From an uncultured Desulfobacteraceae bacterium (lineage in GTDB: Bacteria; Desulfobacterota; Desulfobacteria; Desulfobacterales; UBA5852), in NCBI GenBank assembly GCA_913060875.1, contig CAJXSL010000001.1, positions 62,001 to 126,000 on the forward strand: DNA of 64,000 nucleotides, given 5' to 3'. This document shows, piece by piece, positions 42,301 through 49,680 of this stretch. Each line of letters starts with the position of its first letter. Position 1 is the first letter of the stretch. Both the position numbers and the translations under genes were made by a program. The notes under the pieces are model-generated. The model saw only the letters and a program-made list of their open reading frames with translations, had not been told where the DNA came from and did no database searches.

Positions 42301-44869
42301 GGTGCAAAGCAGTGGGGCAATGACCGTTGGCGCGGGAGCTGCAGCCGACTCTTATGCCCAGGGATCCAACGTTATCGGTGGGGGTGAGAACGATTTCAGT
42401 TCCGCGGTGACCGAGGACAGTTCGAGCGGCTCATGGATGTTTGTCGATGCAGCACTCATCGCGGCGGCTCCGGAAGATATTGTCGGGCAATATGTGCGCT
42501 TTCTTTCAGGTGATAATATAGACATTACCAGACGGGTGAGGGCGTTTGATCGAAGCACAGGGACAATCGCTCTCGATGCTCCGCTCCCCTTTGATTTGAA
42601 CGCAGAAGAGGTGGATGTTAATGGCAATGTGGTTACCCCGGCTGATCAGTACACCATTGCCAATGGTAGGGACGGGGAATCGGGATCCTTTGCCAATGCG
42701 GTTGCTACTGGCATCGACCTAAGCAATGGGTTGGATAACGGCGACACGGTGGTTGAGATGGCGGGAACGCTCAACGTGCGGGCCGATGCGCAAGCGGGCA
42801 GCGAGGCGTATGCATTCTATAACGGAAATGCGAATGCGGGTGCCACTGCCACGGCCGAGGCCCGCGGAATTGCGACGGGTGATGGGAATGATAGCATAAC
42901 GAACATGGGTGAAATTGAGGTTGCGGCTGAGGTAACCACGGAGTCATCTACGGGTGTTACGGCGGAAAGCGCTTTGGCCATAGGGATCGATACCGGGGCA
43001 GGTGATGACACCATCGTGAATAACGGTTCGATTGTCACCAGGATTGTGGTGAACGGCGCTGACCCCGTCGCCGGTGTTGGTATCCTGGCTGGTGCCGGAA
43101 ACGATGCGGTGGCCCTCATGGCGGCATCGGAGACTACCGGGAGCGTGGATCTCGGCGAGGGTGACGACCGCTTGAACCTCGTGGAAGATGCCGCACTAAA
43201 CGGTGATGCAGCCGGCGGGGATGGAAGAGACGCGATCGCCTTCTTCGGTGAGGGGACTTATGGCGGTGCGATTACCGGCTTTGAAACCGCGGCCAAATAC
43301 GACGCCGGCACCTACGACTTGGACGGCGGCCTGCCGACCATGAACGACCTGTCGGTTTATGAGGGTATCCTCCAAACCCAGGGGGGCTACACCTTCGACG
43401 AGAACGGTTCGGCCCTCATGCGCATTCACTTGGACGGATTCGGCCAGCTCCAGGTCGCCGACACGGTGGAACTCGGCGGCGCCTTGTCGGTGCTGGCCGA
43501 ACCGCGCGCATTCTATAACGGGCAGATCTTCCCCATCATCCAGTCCGGGGAACTTCTGAATACGTTCGACGAGGTCAGTTTGCCTGAAACCAGGCCGTTG
43601 CTCGGTTTCGCGCTGAATTACAATTTTGACGACGAACAGGTGGAAGTCATCTCCAGCACGCGCCCCTTCCGGACGGTGGCTCGGAATGCCAACGAACGGG
43701 CGATCGCCGACTACCTGGACCGGATAGCGCCCGGCGCCGCCGGCGAGATGTCCCGGGTGCTGGGGGAATTCCAGATGCTGCAGGAGAACCAGCACGGCCA
43801 GGCGTTTGCCGGTATGAGTCCGGCGGCCTACGGGGGATCGACGGGTGCGGCGCTCCAAACAGCCCGACAATACACCCAGGTGGTGTCCAACCGGATGCAG
43901 TCCCTGCAGGCGGGCGCCCCCGCACCTAAAGCTGAGGCCTCTGCCTACGGCCTGGAGGGTATCCTGCTGGCCTACAACGGCCCGAACGCCTCCCTGGGGG
44001 ATGTCGTCGGCCGGCAGGAGCAGACGGATGCCCGGCGCCGCTGGGGGGCCTGGGCCAATGTCTACGGCAAGTGGGCCAGCCAGGATGCCGACGACGGTTT
44101 CGTGGGCTACGACAGCGATACCTACGGTGCCGTTTTGGGCATGGACTACGCCCTTTCGGAAAACTGGCTGGCCGGGGCCAGCTTCGGTTATTCCACGAAT
44201 GACATCAGTTTTGACGAAAATGCCGGGGACGGGGATATCGACAGTTACTTCGGATCCCTTTACACGGGTTGGTATGCGGACGCCTTCTACCTGGAATCCG
44301 TTCTTACCTACGGCAGCCAGGAATTCGACAACAAACGCAATGTGGTGGTGGGCGCCATCCGGAATACGGCCCGGAGCGATCACGATGGGAACCTTTACAG
44401 CGCCTATCTGGGAAGCGGCTATAATTTTGGTGACGATGCATGGCAGATCGGCCCCTTTGTGTCTCTGCAATACCTCTATCTGGACGAAGACGGTTTCGAG
44501 GAAACCGGGGCCGGCGTTTTGAACCTGATCGTGGACGACCGCCAGACCGACGCCCTGATATCCCAGCTGGGGGTGCGCACCGGCGGCATTATCGAAACCG
44601 GTGTGGGCGCTTTGGTTCCCGAGCTGAGCCTGGCCTGGCTGTACGATTTTGATATCGACGACCGGGTGATCACGTCATCGTTCGCCGGGGCATCGGGGGA
44701 CGCTTTTTCCATCACCGGTCAGGAGGTGGAGCAAAACGGTTTCGTCATCGGCGCGGCCCTGACCCTGATGCAGGCCAGCGGTTTCGAGTCGTCCCTGGCC
44801 TACAGCGGCGAATTCCGTGACGGCTACGACGCCCATGCCCTGATCGGCCAGATCCGCTTCGAATTCTGA
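33326..44869 (+). CDS. Giant repeat-rich autotransporter adhesin
   Basis: About 3847 residues from the ATG at 33326 (weak GGA upstream); an in-frame ATG at 33263 would add 21 residues. N-terminal signal peptide (GKCSAVASFFILISIIHPSP). The passenger, to about 43260, is built of imperfect 60-95 residue repeats each with an RTX-like nonapeptide such as DGGAGDDGIDN followed by a beta-rich Ser/Thr/Ala segment. Three related about 65-residue inserts interrupt it near 40936, 41441 and 42436. 43260-44030 resembles an autochaperone/linker (ADTVELGGALSVLAEPRAFY, MSPAAYGGSTGAALQTARQY). The last about 280 residues (from 44031, RRRWGAWANVYGKW) form an autotransporter beta-barrel ending RFEF with terminal Phe. 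Type Va secretion to the outer membrane is expected. Preceded by a c-di-GMP riboswitch, so it is likely a biofilm adhesin. Confidence 0.9.
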   Translation: MLSAKRFRNLGKCSAVASFFILISIIHPSPSFGLLITEDVTVSNERYEDRVDISLTLGGGGYTDEAVDLYAATIGIGDMDPDNEYIIDSRTLSAIASCMLDDFNIDLNLGGATHVDATLTITADAAGIQTANGPAFIENAGGAIDVSAEAAISSGSISLSFLDASSTTAGRVSTAAATGIATGPTDDEIANGGHIRVSASAVTSVTGVSSEFGVSEGSGSLNASVSDISAAAVTTGVGISAGEGRDNIHTDDQSEIAIVVNAEVDAVDVQLTIAGDTTGGIGGQAISDSSAFAEAAATGIDGGAGDDGIDNEGAILADVTADATGVGVGASVGIVIAREEDAEGSVTAAALSDASVTATSAVTGISGGGGGDDIDNAGDIALLANSAASGVAVSLTVAGTMQGDAEGAAVSDASVTATSAATGISGGDGADEVDNYGDIALLSTSDATAVSVGLTVSGSMEGNVSGEALSDGRATASAMATGIEGGMGRDRIDNWGVIFEDVDASATTVAVSADVAIAIEEGGNATGAALSDASVTAGAAASGIDGGGDSDTIDNRGDIELLANSDASGVAVSLTVAGTMQGDAEGAAVSDASVTATSTAMGISGGDEADEVDNYGDIALLSTSDATAVSVGLTVSGSMEGNVSGEALSDSSATADAMAVGIDGGAGVDEITNRGAIAASVDAGATAVGVGLDVNLIVAKEGDVEGNVAGAALSDASISTNAAATGIAGGADGDRIDNRGDFALTASSAATGVAASVAVAGSVATKGSVEGEIEGKAFSNTSTSALAVSTGIDGGEDNDQITNTGDFSLLQATTSATGVSASMDVSAGVAANGDAKVNITGKAVSDAHVAAESATTAIRGGGGDDEIINMGDFINLESVSDATSVAASLEISGALAFKGDAEASSSGSALSAASASALTTAVAIDGGAGNDFITNAGDIINLESDSTATGVSAGANVSTVVAIRGNAEADVTGEAVGDSRVISRARALGLDGGLGDDWIDNAGDVSLLCAADATGVTAELNVSAALSFKGISTADVSGTAASNASVLAEAEATAIGGGWGEDTIQNSGDLTLMDGDGFDAGALGVSASLNVSGNVAIKGVAEGSVAGTAASNATVTAEATATGIDGGRDNDSIVNSGTITLLPASSAEGVSASLNVSGNMAGETQGASMSDASVTARSTATGIDGGEGDDGIVNDGTISLMEQTGGDGSIDAEALGVAAALDISGNLNGTAEGLALSKATTTADATATGISGAGGIDTIRNTVGIAADVVSDAEGVAVAADITVALNGSAEGSSLSDVSTAAYARTAGIDAGEDGDDVYNRGDIQLFADADATSTAVSVTIAGTMRGQAGGDALSNATTAAHATATGISGGEGSDGITNLGFVSANTEATTNTAAVAVGITVAETGTAEGAAVSDSSASSLARSTGIDGGRDDDTIHNEGVISTTSLADAQATAVSVGLTGAMKGLAEGKAVADSSAEAISQSIGIYGDEGDDDLSSSTNRITAHSQSQAEAQSVAIQLGGAVGVAENAAVADSSAISQAYSAGLDGGQGNDTINNESEIEATVQSGAEASSTSVTATIAVGSAETIGTGDSSATARAKATGIEGGDGDDEEITNTAAIRVGGLDNSGPMAIAQAAATTVNVGLAVGLNTSEASSNGSALAEVDAAGVSGGSGDDWIHNSGDITVSPDSLGTGSMAEARATSTTVDVSVTVGASLGKSSSDTSSTAVVNLAGINGGSGNDEVYNSGTITTGIDPDSPTATAAMATAYAASETVDVDITVGGSFSDAASNASATAQSVLTGIETDAGRDLIDNTGDINAFSSSEAVGLGSTTSASLTIGAADGNAQSNASSFAEAFASGIDSGGDADEIETESDLVVKARAVSTTLSEATNYNILSVGSALQSADANSSSTAAATVKGIDGGRGADIITASGNYALSADTQVSSTSRSSTVTGLSIGLNVQAAQSTAGTISDALAIGIDGGEGRDEINSTANLTITAVSNADTTATSSSNTGFNIAGSSSGNAVAGATTEVTASGVGIKGGLAVLGVDESDTDVITNEGFISVTTRVAANTTATSTADSITFLGAAEGTAVSDASATVLADGIGIDGGADDDMITTRNTISVTTTADGSVTSTSNVDAYATFGGASSMGVSDASANVSAEGTGISGGTGDDTINSFALVAVQAEAVGSVSATSDIDADVTFGGASSKAVSDASVIKKGIATGIDGGAGRDWIINFDRLDVRAISAGTVSSTSRAAADATFGSTSSLTTTAAALEGAVATAGILGGSGADSITNLGRIDSIADATLHVRNSSIATADSTFGSSDARAYSVSTIQGNASALGVSGDDGNDVIENAGVVNTSAIANTTVDSVTVAIADSTFGSEYTEAVSSNFAAGESTAKGLISGAGSDAVLNSDLVMVAAGGAVNIASAVYSSDGPASSDARTMALAHASGIDSGAEDDRVANTGTILVTAAPRIQSATRTFGSGGNVDGNVGILLEADAQGIAGGEGDDLISNDGDLMVFIGGAETESTVSAAATSGATTFIDVNRIGEDGDTIIGKWVRIQASDDRYFVSKIAAFDPATGIFTLQDPIEYDLAVDDDYILYDFGEKTPDIQSVQVTVGGRTYVDASTTAAIRATGIEGGDGNDAIRNTGAIEVKASNLIRTVGVTIGRNIDADSDTESAVDAVGIAGDGNTAASTVTADSENGTATFVDTTRIGADPATVLGKRIRFITGDSADFFTVVVGFDPVTGTFTLRDSLPESGISIGDGYALGGGQNIVANAGEIGVEADAAIDASGWVLNFGGSPVIESEGRAQARSAGLQGGGYDDVLQNSRQIEVQSAADVRSEQRVTAIFSETDQTLVFAARSESVGISAGDGDDIVVNAEDDGAAPAAIDVDASATANVDGVTTTFTGIFGGSGETNNFVDARSAATAMGLDLGAGQDDGYNTSPIEVSAAATTTAIASSDFNLFDEANARANAVATARAAGIRAEDGGDMVQSSGAMTVGAGAAADSYAQGSNVIGGGENDFSSAVTEDSSSGSWMFVDAALIAAAPEDIVGQYVRFLSGDNIDITRRVRAFDRSTGTIALDAPLPFDLNAEEVDVNGNVVTPADQYTIANGRDGESGSFANAVATGIDLSNGLDNGDTVVEMAGTLNVRADAQAGSEAYAFYNGNANAGATATAEARGIATGDGNDSITNMGEIEVAAEVTTESSTGVTAESALAIGIDTGAGDDTIVNNGSIVTRIVVNGADPVAGVGILAGAGNDAVALMAASETTGSVDLGEGDDRLNLVEDAALNGDAAGGDGRDAIAFFGEGTYGGAITGFETAAKYDAGTYDLDGGLPTMNDLSVYEGILQTQGGYTFDENGSALMRIHLDGFGQLQVADTVELGGALSVLAEPRAFYNGQIFPIIQSGELLNTFDEVSLPETRPLLGFALNYNFDDEQVEVISSTRPFRTVARNANERAIADYLDRIAPGAAGEMSRVLGEFQMLQENQHGQAFAGMSPAAYGGSTGAALQTARQYTQVVSNRMQSLQAGAPAPKAEASAYGLEGILLAYNGPNASLGDVVGRQEQTDARRRWGAWANVYGKWASQDADDGFVGYDSDTYGAVLGMDYALSENWLAGASFGYSTNDISFDENAGDGDIDSYFGSLYTGWYADAFYLESVLTYGSQEFDNKRNVVVGAIRNTARSDHDGNLYSAYLGSGYNFGDDAWQIGPFVSLQYLYLDEDGFEETGAGVLNLIVDDRQTDALISQLGVRTGGIIETGVGALVPELSLAWLYDFDIDDRVITSSFAGASGDAFSITGQEVEQNGFVIGAALTLMQASGFESSLAYSGEFRDGYDAHALIGQIRFEF
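34440..35266 (+). repeat. Near-identical 537-bp direct duplication within the adhesin gene
   Basis: The blocks starting near 34480 and 35017, and those at 34624-34730 and 35161-35267, are almost identical at the DNA level (offset 537 bp, 179 codons), for example GACAACTACGGCGACATCGC at both. The rest of the passenger repeats are diverged, so this is a recent duplication or gene-conversion event. Confidence 0.75.
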
Positions 44870-44961
44870 TGCCCACAGCGGTGATCGACGGCACACCGAC
44901 GGCATTAATTTCAAAGGAGAACATGAGCGGGTTGCCGCTCCAGCCCGTAATGGAGTAACGG

Positions 44962-45423
44962 TTGCCAATAGAAGTGTTCGTTCAGAAGAGAGTGGCACGG
45001 TATTACTGGCAGGACGACATCAATTGTGCCACCACAACCCTTAAGGTTCTGTCGGAGCACTTCGATGTTTCCCTGGCGGAGCAGGTGACCGATGCGGCTG
45101 TCGGCATGCATGGCGCCGGAGAATACGGCTCCCAGTGTGGCCTGGTGGAAGGCACCCTGATGTTTTTGGGGATATTGGGTCGATTCCGAGCCATTCCCGA
45201 TCATGCCATCGTTTCCGCCTGTCGGGCCTACGCCGAGGCTTTTGAAAAGCGTTTCGAAAGCCTGTCTTGCGCGATATTGCGTCCCGCCGGATTCTCGCCG
45301 CAAAATCCCCCTCATTTGTGTGAAGACATTACCTGCGCGGGGATTGTCTTTGCCATCAAGTTTGTGACGAATTTCATAGAGGCCGGCCGGGCCATCCGGC
45401 CATCTAACCCGAATATTTCATGA
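44962..45423 (+). CDS. C_GCAxxG_C_C family protein
   Basis: A 153-residue protein of the C_GCAxxG_C_C family (redox-type, common in anaerobes): INCATTTLKVL, the central AAVGMHGAGEYGSQCGLVEG motif, SCAILRPAGF and HLCEDITC with the family's spaced cysteines. A stop codon at 44956 excludes an upstream ATG, so the TTG at 44962, with TGGAG seven bases before, is the start. The C-terminal SNPNIS and TGA come from repeat family D. Function unknown; it follows the adhesin gene by 92 bp. Confidence 0.8.
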   Translation: MPIEVFVQKRVARYYWQDDINCATTTLKVLSEHFDVSLAEQVTDAAVGMHGAGEYGSQCGLVEGTLMFLGILGRFRAIPDHAIVSACRAYAEAFEKRFESLSCAILRPAGFSPQNPPHLCEDITCAGIVFAIKFVTNFIEAGRAIRPSNPNIS

Positions 45424-45664
45424 AATTTTTCTGTGAAATAAATTTTATGTAATATATCGGGAATATAAGCACTATTCGAGGCACGATTTGCCGGTGACAG
45501 TTTGTAGCCGGCGCTGATTTCCGGGAACGCAGAAAAAATTCACCCTGCGGGCGCGTCCGGGATGTCCATTGGCTGCGTTATCAAGGGCTTGCGGTAGCAG
45601 AAGTACAGCGGCACCCCTGATGCCTTACCAATGAACATCGCAAACGCGTGAAATATTCGGGCTA
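45405..45664. repeat. MITE-like element with family D sequence as inverted termini
   Basis: TAACCCGAATATTTCATGAA at 45405 and its inverse (CGTGAAATATTCGGGCTA, 45647-45664) bound about 260 bp with no ORF. The left terminus provides the stop of the preceding gene. The interior is of mixed composition. The rest of the 45424-45734 gap carries no gene I can support. Confidence 0.6.
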
Positions 45665-45734
45665 ACAGCCGACAGGCTGATTCCGGAAACGTAATCTCTA
45701 ACCGTCATAGGGGATCACACTCGGCATAACTACA

Positions 45735-46670
45735 ATGGCGAAAATCAATTCTTCCCACAGGGCATCATCCTTTCAGCGCGAAGACGTGCATTTCAAATCT
45801 CCGCAGGGCTGTTGCCGTGCCTGGTGTTTCAAGCCCAAATCGCCCCTCAAGAATCCGAGGCCCTGCATCGTTATGGCCCACGGATTGGGCGGAACCCGCG
45901 ATGCCGGCCTGGAACCCTATGCCAGTCGGTTTGCCGAAGCCGGTTATGTGGTTCTTTTGTTCGACTATCGTCATTTCGGTGCCAGCGATGGAGACCCCCG
46001 GCAGCTGCTGTCCATCCGCCGACAACTGCAGGATTGGGCCGGCGCCATCGCCTTTGCCCGCCAGATGCCCCAGGTGGACCCAGACCGGATTGCCCTCTGG
46101 GGGTCGTCATTTTCCGGCGGGCACGTCATTGTGGCGGCGGCGCGAGACGGGAACATTGCAGCGCTTTCGGCGCAGGGGCCCATGATGGACGGGTGGGCGG
46201 CTTTGCGGAACTATATCCGGTATGCAGGCGTGGCCGATCTCATAAAGCTGGCCTGCCTTGGTATCTGGGATCAACTGCGGGCGCTCGCTGGATGTTCGCC
46301 GGTAACTGTGCCGGTCATTGGCAAACCCGGAGAGCTGGCGGCCATGTCCACGCCCGACGCTTATGCGGGGTATATGGCCATTGCGCCGCCTGGCTGGCAT
46401 AATGAAATAGGCGCCCGTATGGCCCTTACGCTCGGCACCTATCGCCCCATCGCCCTGGCCGGGAAGGTTTCGTGTCCGGCCCTGATCCAGGTATGCCGGC
46501 AGGACAGTGTGGCGCCGGCGGCTGTGGCCATTGAAACCGCCCGTCGCATGGGCGCCCGCGCGGAACTGAAGCAATACGACTGCGGGCATTTCGATATCTA
46601 CACCGGGCAGCATTTCGAACAGGCCGTGCATGACCAGTTGGATTTTTTCAACCGTGTTTTGAATCGGTGA
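45735..46670 (+). CDS. Alpha/beta hydrolase (dienelactone hydrolase-like)
   Basis: A 311-residue serine hydrolase. CIVMAHGLGGTRDAGLEPYA (oxyanion HG), VVLLFDYRHFGASDGDPRQL, nucleophile elbow IALWGSSFSGGHVI (GxSxS/GxG variant with Ser), acid in QVCRQDSVAPA and His in YDCGHFDIYTG. Cytoplasmic, no signal peptide. No clear Shine-Dalgarno precedes the ATG. It stands alone; the substrate cannot be inferred. Confidence 0.85.
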   Translation: MAKINSSHRASSFQREDVHFKSPQGCCRAWCFKPKSPLKNPRPCIVMAHGLGGTRDAGLEPYASRFAEAGYVVLLFDYRHFGASDGDPRQLLSIRRQLQDWAGAIAFARQMPQVDPDRIALWGSSFSGGHVIVAAARDGNIAALSAQGPMMDGWAALRNYIRYAGVADLIKLACLGIWDQLRALAGCSPVTVPVIGKPGELAAMSTPDAYAGYMAIAPPGWHNEIGARMALTLGTYRPIALAGKVSCPALIQVCRQDSVAPAAVAIETARRMGARAELKQYDCGHFDIYTGQHFEQAVHDQLDFFNRVLNR

Positions 46671-46761
46671 GTCAGTTCCTATAGGTTAGATCAAAAATCC
46701 ACTTCTGGTGAAGGCTTCGAAGAGGTTTGACCTATTCCGGATGTTTTCTATGATTTCTTCA

Positions 46762-46783
46762 TTTTCTTTCACGCGAAAGAAAA
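46762..46783. terminator. AT-rich hairpin after the hydrolase gene
   Basis: TTTTCTTTC-ACGC-GAAAGAAAA, a perfect 9-bp stem flanked by T and A runs, giving a bidirectional intrinsic terminator between the convergent hydrolase and acyl-CoA synthetase genes. Its pattern recalls the palindrome at 49350. Confidence 0.6.
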
Positions 46784-46809
46784 GATGGAACCGTAAAAAA
46801 TTTTTTATC

Positions 46810-46882
46810 TGTCATTCCGGACTTGATCCGGAATCTCGAACATCTATCCATCAATAGATTCCGGCTTTCGCCGGAATGACGT
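46810..46882. repeat. Double-hairpin intergenic repeat
   Basis: GTCATTCCGGACTTGATCCG... and ...GATTCCGGCTTTCGCCGGAA form two adjacent hairpins, and the outer GTCATTCCGG/CCGGAATGAC is also an inverted repeat. This is a widespread bacterial intergenic repeat type. Confidence 0.65.
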
Positions 46883-46918
46883 CAAGACGGGAATTACGAC
46901 TTTTTAATGTTCCATTAA

Positions 46919-46931
46919 CCCCTGTCAGGGG
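46919..46931 (-). terminator. Short hairpin after the acyl-CoA synthetase gene
   Basis: CCCCTGTCAGGGG, a 5-bp GC stem 12 bp beyond the stop on the minus strand. Weak; no T run directly follows. Confidence 0.4.
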
Positions 46932-46942
46932 CCGATTTCTTT

Positions 46943-49096
46943 TTACCTCAACGCGGCAGTATCGTCTTTCAAAATAATCCGCACGTCCACCACCTGAAGC
47001 CCCTTTTCATAGGCGATCACCGGGTTGAGGTCGATTTCCAGGATGTCGGGATAGGCCTCCATGACCTCCGAGCAGGTCATCAGCAGGCGCTTGATGGCCC
47101 GTTTGTCCCGGGGCGGGGTGTTGCGGGTGCCGGTCAGCAGGGGGTAGGATTTGATCTCTTCGATCATCCGGCCGGCCGAGAGCAGGGATATGGGCAGTAC
47201 CCGGAAGGCGACATCCTTCAGCACCTCCACCATGATGCCCCCCAGCCCGAACATGATGATGGGGCCGAACTGGTCGTCGTATTTGGTGCCGATGATAAGC
47301 TCGGTGCCCGGGGCGGCCATGGGGGACACCAGGATCCCGCGGATATCGGCCTGGGGGGCATAGGCCTGGGCATTTTGCATGATATCGGCATAGGCGGCGC
47401 GAATGGCCCGGGCGTCGTCCAGGTCGATTTTGACCCCGCCGGCATCGGTTTTGTGCAAGATGTCCGGCGAAACGATTTTTAGGGCCACGGGTCGATCCAC
47501 CAGGGCTGCCGCGGCCACGGCCTCGTCGGCCGTGCGGGCCAGGATATCCCGGGAAACACGGGCGCCGTGTAGTTGGAAGAGTTTCTTGCCCTCATGCTCC
47601 AGGAGGGCTGTGCGGTTTTCGCCACGGGCCTTGTCGATGATGGCCCGGCCTTCCGCAATGGCCTTGCGGCCCCAGTCCATCACGAAATTGAACTTGGGGC
47701 GGTAGGACTTACGGGTTTTACCGTAACGAGCCAACACACTCACGCACTTGCAGGCGATTTCCAGGGAGTCGTAGACCGTGATGCCGTAGTAGCGCAGGAG
47801 ATCCAGGGCATGGGGCTTTTCCGAACTGTACAGGCTGTGGACCACGATGGGCTTGTTACGTTTTTGAACCAGTTTTCCCATCTGGTGGGCGGCATCCTCC
47901 TCCTTGAGGGCCAGCTCTTCGGCAAAGCGGATGCCGTAGCCCCCGAACAGGCCCACCAGCAGAAGACCGCCTACCTGGGGATCGTTCAGGATGATGCGGG
48001 CGCAGTCGGCAAACAGGGAAGGGTCGGCATCGGTGCCGCCGGCTACGTCCACCGGATTGGGCACCGATGCGGCGGCCGGCAGCAGGTTGCGCAAGGCCTC
48101 CTGAGTCTTGTCGCTGAGCCGGGGCAGTTCGAGCCCCAGATCGGTCAGAAAGTCGGCGGCAATCGTGGCGTGGCCGCCCCCGTCCGCCAGGATGGCCACC
48201 TTGTTGTTGCGGACAGGCGGCAGGCTGGACAGGGTTTCCGCGGCCGGAAAGAGCTCGTCCGAGTTTTCGATCACCACGATGCCGGCCCGCTCGAAGGCCC
48301 CCAAGGCTACTTCCGACATGCCGGCCAGGGCCCCGGTGTGGGAACCGGCCGAACGCTTGCCGGTGGCAGAGCGGCCACTCTTTAAGAGAATTACAGGCTT
48401 TTGGGTGGTGGCGTGGTAGGCGGTCTGCAGAAACCGACGCCCGTCCCGCAGCCCTTCGACGTACATGAGGATGGCCCGCGTGGCCGGATCTTCCAGAAAG
48501 TAGCTCAGGTATTCGTCAAAGCGGATATCGGCCTCGTTGCCCACGCCCACGTAGCAGGAAAACCCTTTGCGGCTTTTAAGCCGGGCCTCGGTGATCAGGG
48601 TCAAAGCCATGTTGCCGCTCTGGGAAAGCAGCGCGATGTCGCCCGGGCGCATGTCCTTCAAACCCACCAGGTTCAACCGGCGGTGAGGGTTGATCATGCC
48701 GGATGTATTGGGGCCGATCACGCGGATGTCCTGCCGGCGGGCCGTGGCCGTGACCTGGTCTTCAATGCGACGGCCCTCGGAACCCAGTTCGCCGAAGCCT
48801 CCGGCAATGATGACGGCACCGGCCACCCCTTTTTGGCCGCAGTCTTCCAGAATCCCCTTGATGGTGGCGGCCGGCGTGGTGATGAGGGCCAGATCCACCG
48901 GGCCGGGAATGGCGGATACCGTTGGATAACAGGGCAGCCCCAGAATCTGTTTTTCCTTGGGGTTGACCGGGTAGATGGCGCCCCTGAACTGTTCTTGCTG
49001 GAGGGTCAGGATGGCCTGGTAACCGCGTTTGGTGGGTTGGCGGGAGGCGCCGACAATGGCTACGGATTCGGCATGGAACAGGCGGTCTAGGGACAT
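46943..49096 (-). CDS. ADP-forming acyl-CoA/acetyl-CoA synthetase (fused alpha-beta)
   Basis: A 717-residue NDP-forming acid-CoA ligase that interconverts acyl-CoA + ADP + Pi and acid + CoA + ATP. Domain order: CoA-binding (SVAIVGASRQPTKRGYQAIL, IYPVNPKEKQILGLP), succinyl-CoA synthetase-like domain (ALLSQSGNMALTLI), phosphohistidine loop SATGKRSAGSHTGALAG with the catalytic His, then an ATP-grasp part at the C-terminus (PVALKIVSPDILHKTDAGGV, GTKYDDQFGPIIMFGLGGIM). It supplies substrate-level ATP or activates acids, consistent with the acyl-CoA oxidation genes elsewhere in the window. Confidence 0.92.
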   Translation of the reverse strand: MSLDRLFHAESVAIVGASRQPTKRGYQAILTLQQEQFRGAIYPVNPKEKQILGLPCYPTVSAIPGPVDLALITTPAATIKGILEDCGQKGVAGAVIIAGGFGELGSEGRRIEDQVTATARRQDIRVIGPNTSGMINPHRRLNLVGLKDMRPGDIALLSQSGNMALTLITEARLKSRKGFSCYVGVGNEADIRFDEYLSYFLEDPATRAILMYVEGLRDGRRFLQTAYHATTQKPVILLKSGRSATGKRSAGSHTGALAGMSEVALGAFERAGIVVIENSDELFPAAETLSSLPPVRNNKVAILADGGGHATIAADFLTDLGLELPRLSDKTQEALRNLLPAAASVPNPVDVAGGTDADPSLFADCARIILNDPQVGGLLLVGLFGGYGIRFAEELALKEEDAAHQMGKLVQKRNKPIVVHSLYSSEKPHALDLLRYYGITVYDSLEIACKCVSVLARYGKTRKSYRPKFNFVMDWGRKAIAEGRAIIDKARGENRTALLEHEGKKLFQLHGARVSRDILARTADEAVAAAALVDRPVALKIVSPDILHKTDAGGVKIDLDDARAIRAAYADIMQNAQAYAPQADIRGILVSPMAAPGTELIIGTKYDDQFGPIIMFGLGGIMVEVLKDVAFRVLPISLLSAGRMIEEIKSYPLLTGTRNTPPRDKRAIKRLLMTCSEVMEAYPDILEIDLNPVIAYEKGLQVVDVRIILKDDTAALR

Positions 49097-49349
49097 GATA
49101 TTCTCCTGGGTTGGTCTGGCATGGTTCTATGTCATAATCCATGCGGGAATAAGCTTTGGGGGGCTCTATCCGTCCGATATCGGCATTAAGCATATTGCAT
49201 GTCGCTGCGGTGATAGAATAAATACTTCTCCTTCCCTGGGATTCGCAAGCCGTATCTCGAGCGATTTTCGAAACCGTCCAGCAATTGAAATTTTGTGGGC
49301 TATAGTGGTTTGGTCTGAATGAGGTCCATCCAAAAGATGTTTATTTTTC

Positions 49350-49440
49350 ATTTTCTTCCACGTGGAAGAAAACGAAACAATCACGCCTTGCCTGAAAACG
49401 GCGTGACAGGCTTCAGACACCCCGTGCCCCGCTCAACCCT
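49350..49440. repeat. Dispersed repeat family C, copy 2
   Basis: Begins with the 22-bp perfect palindrome centred on CTTCCACGTGGAAG, then AACAATCACGCC, CTGAAAACGG and CGTGACAGGCTTCA, matching 7276-7357. Second stem CACGCC/GGCGTG is fully paired here. Confidence 0.6.
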
Positions 49441-49680
49441 GCGCGTCGTCCAACCGGCCGATGAAGCGTCGCCTCATGCCGCCATGCGGCGTTATCACGT
49501 TTGCTCGGGTGCTCATCCCGCCGTCAGCGGGACTGCGCGCCTCGCTTCACGTGATGCCTTGCCTGGCAGCATGGTGCTTGCTGCATCGACCGGTTGAAAC
49601 GGCCGGAGCACGCGGAAACTCACCCGCCTACGCTTGGGCTACGGCGGGCTCAGACAGTCCGCGCGCTTTTTCCCGTCCGC

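Noticed and set aside
33326-43260. RTX toxin or type I secreted adhesin
   Set aside because: RTX-like motifs are single and dispersed, there are no adjacent type I secretion genes, and the C-terminus is a typical autotransporter barrel ending in Phe.
49441-49680. Small ORFs in the 49-kb gap
   Set aside because: Composed of repeat-like palindromes, with no Shine-Dalgarno or family resemblance.
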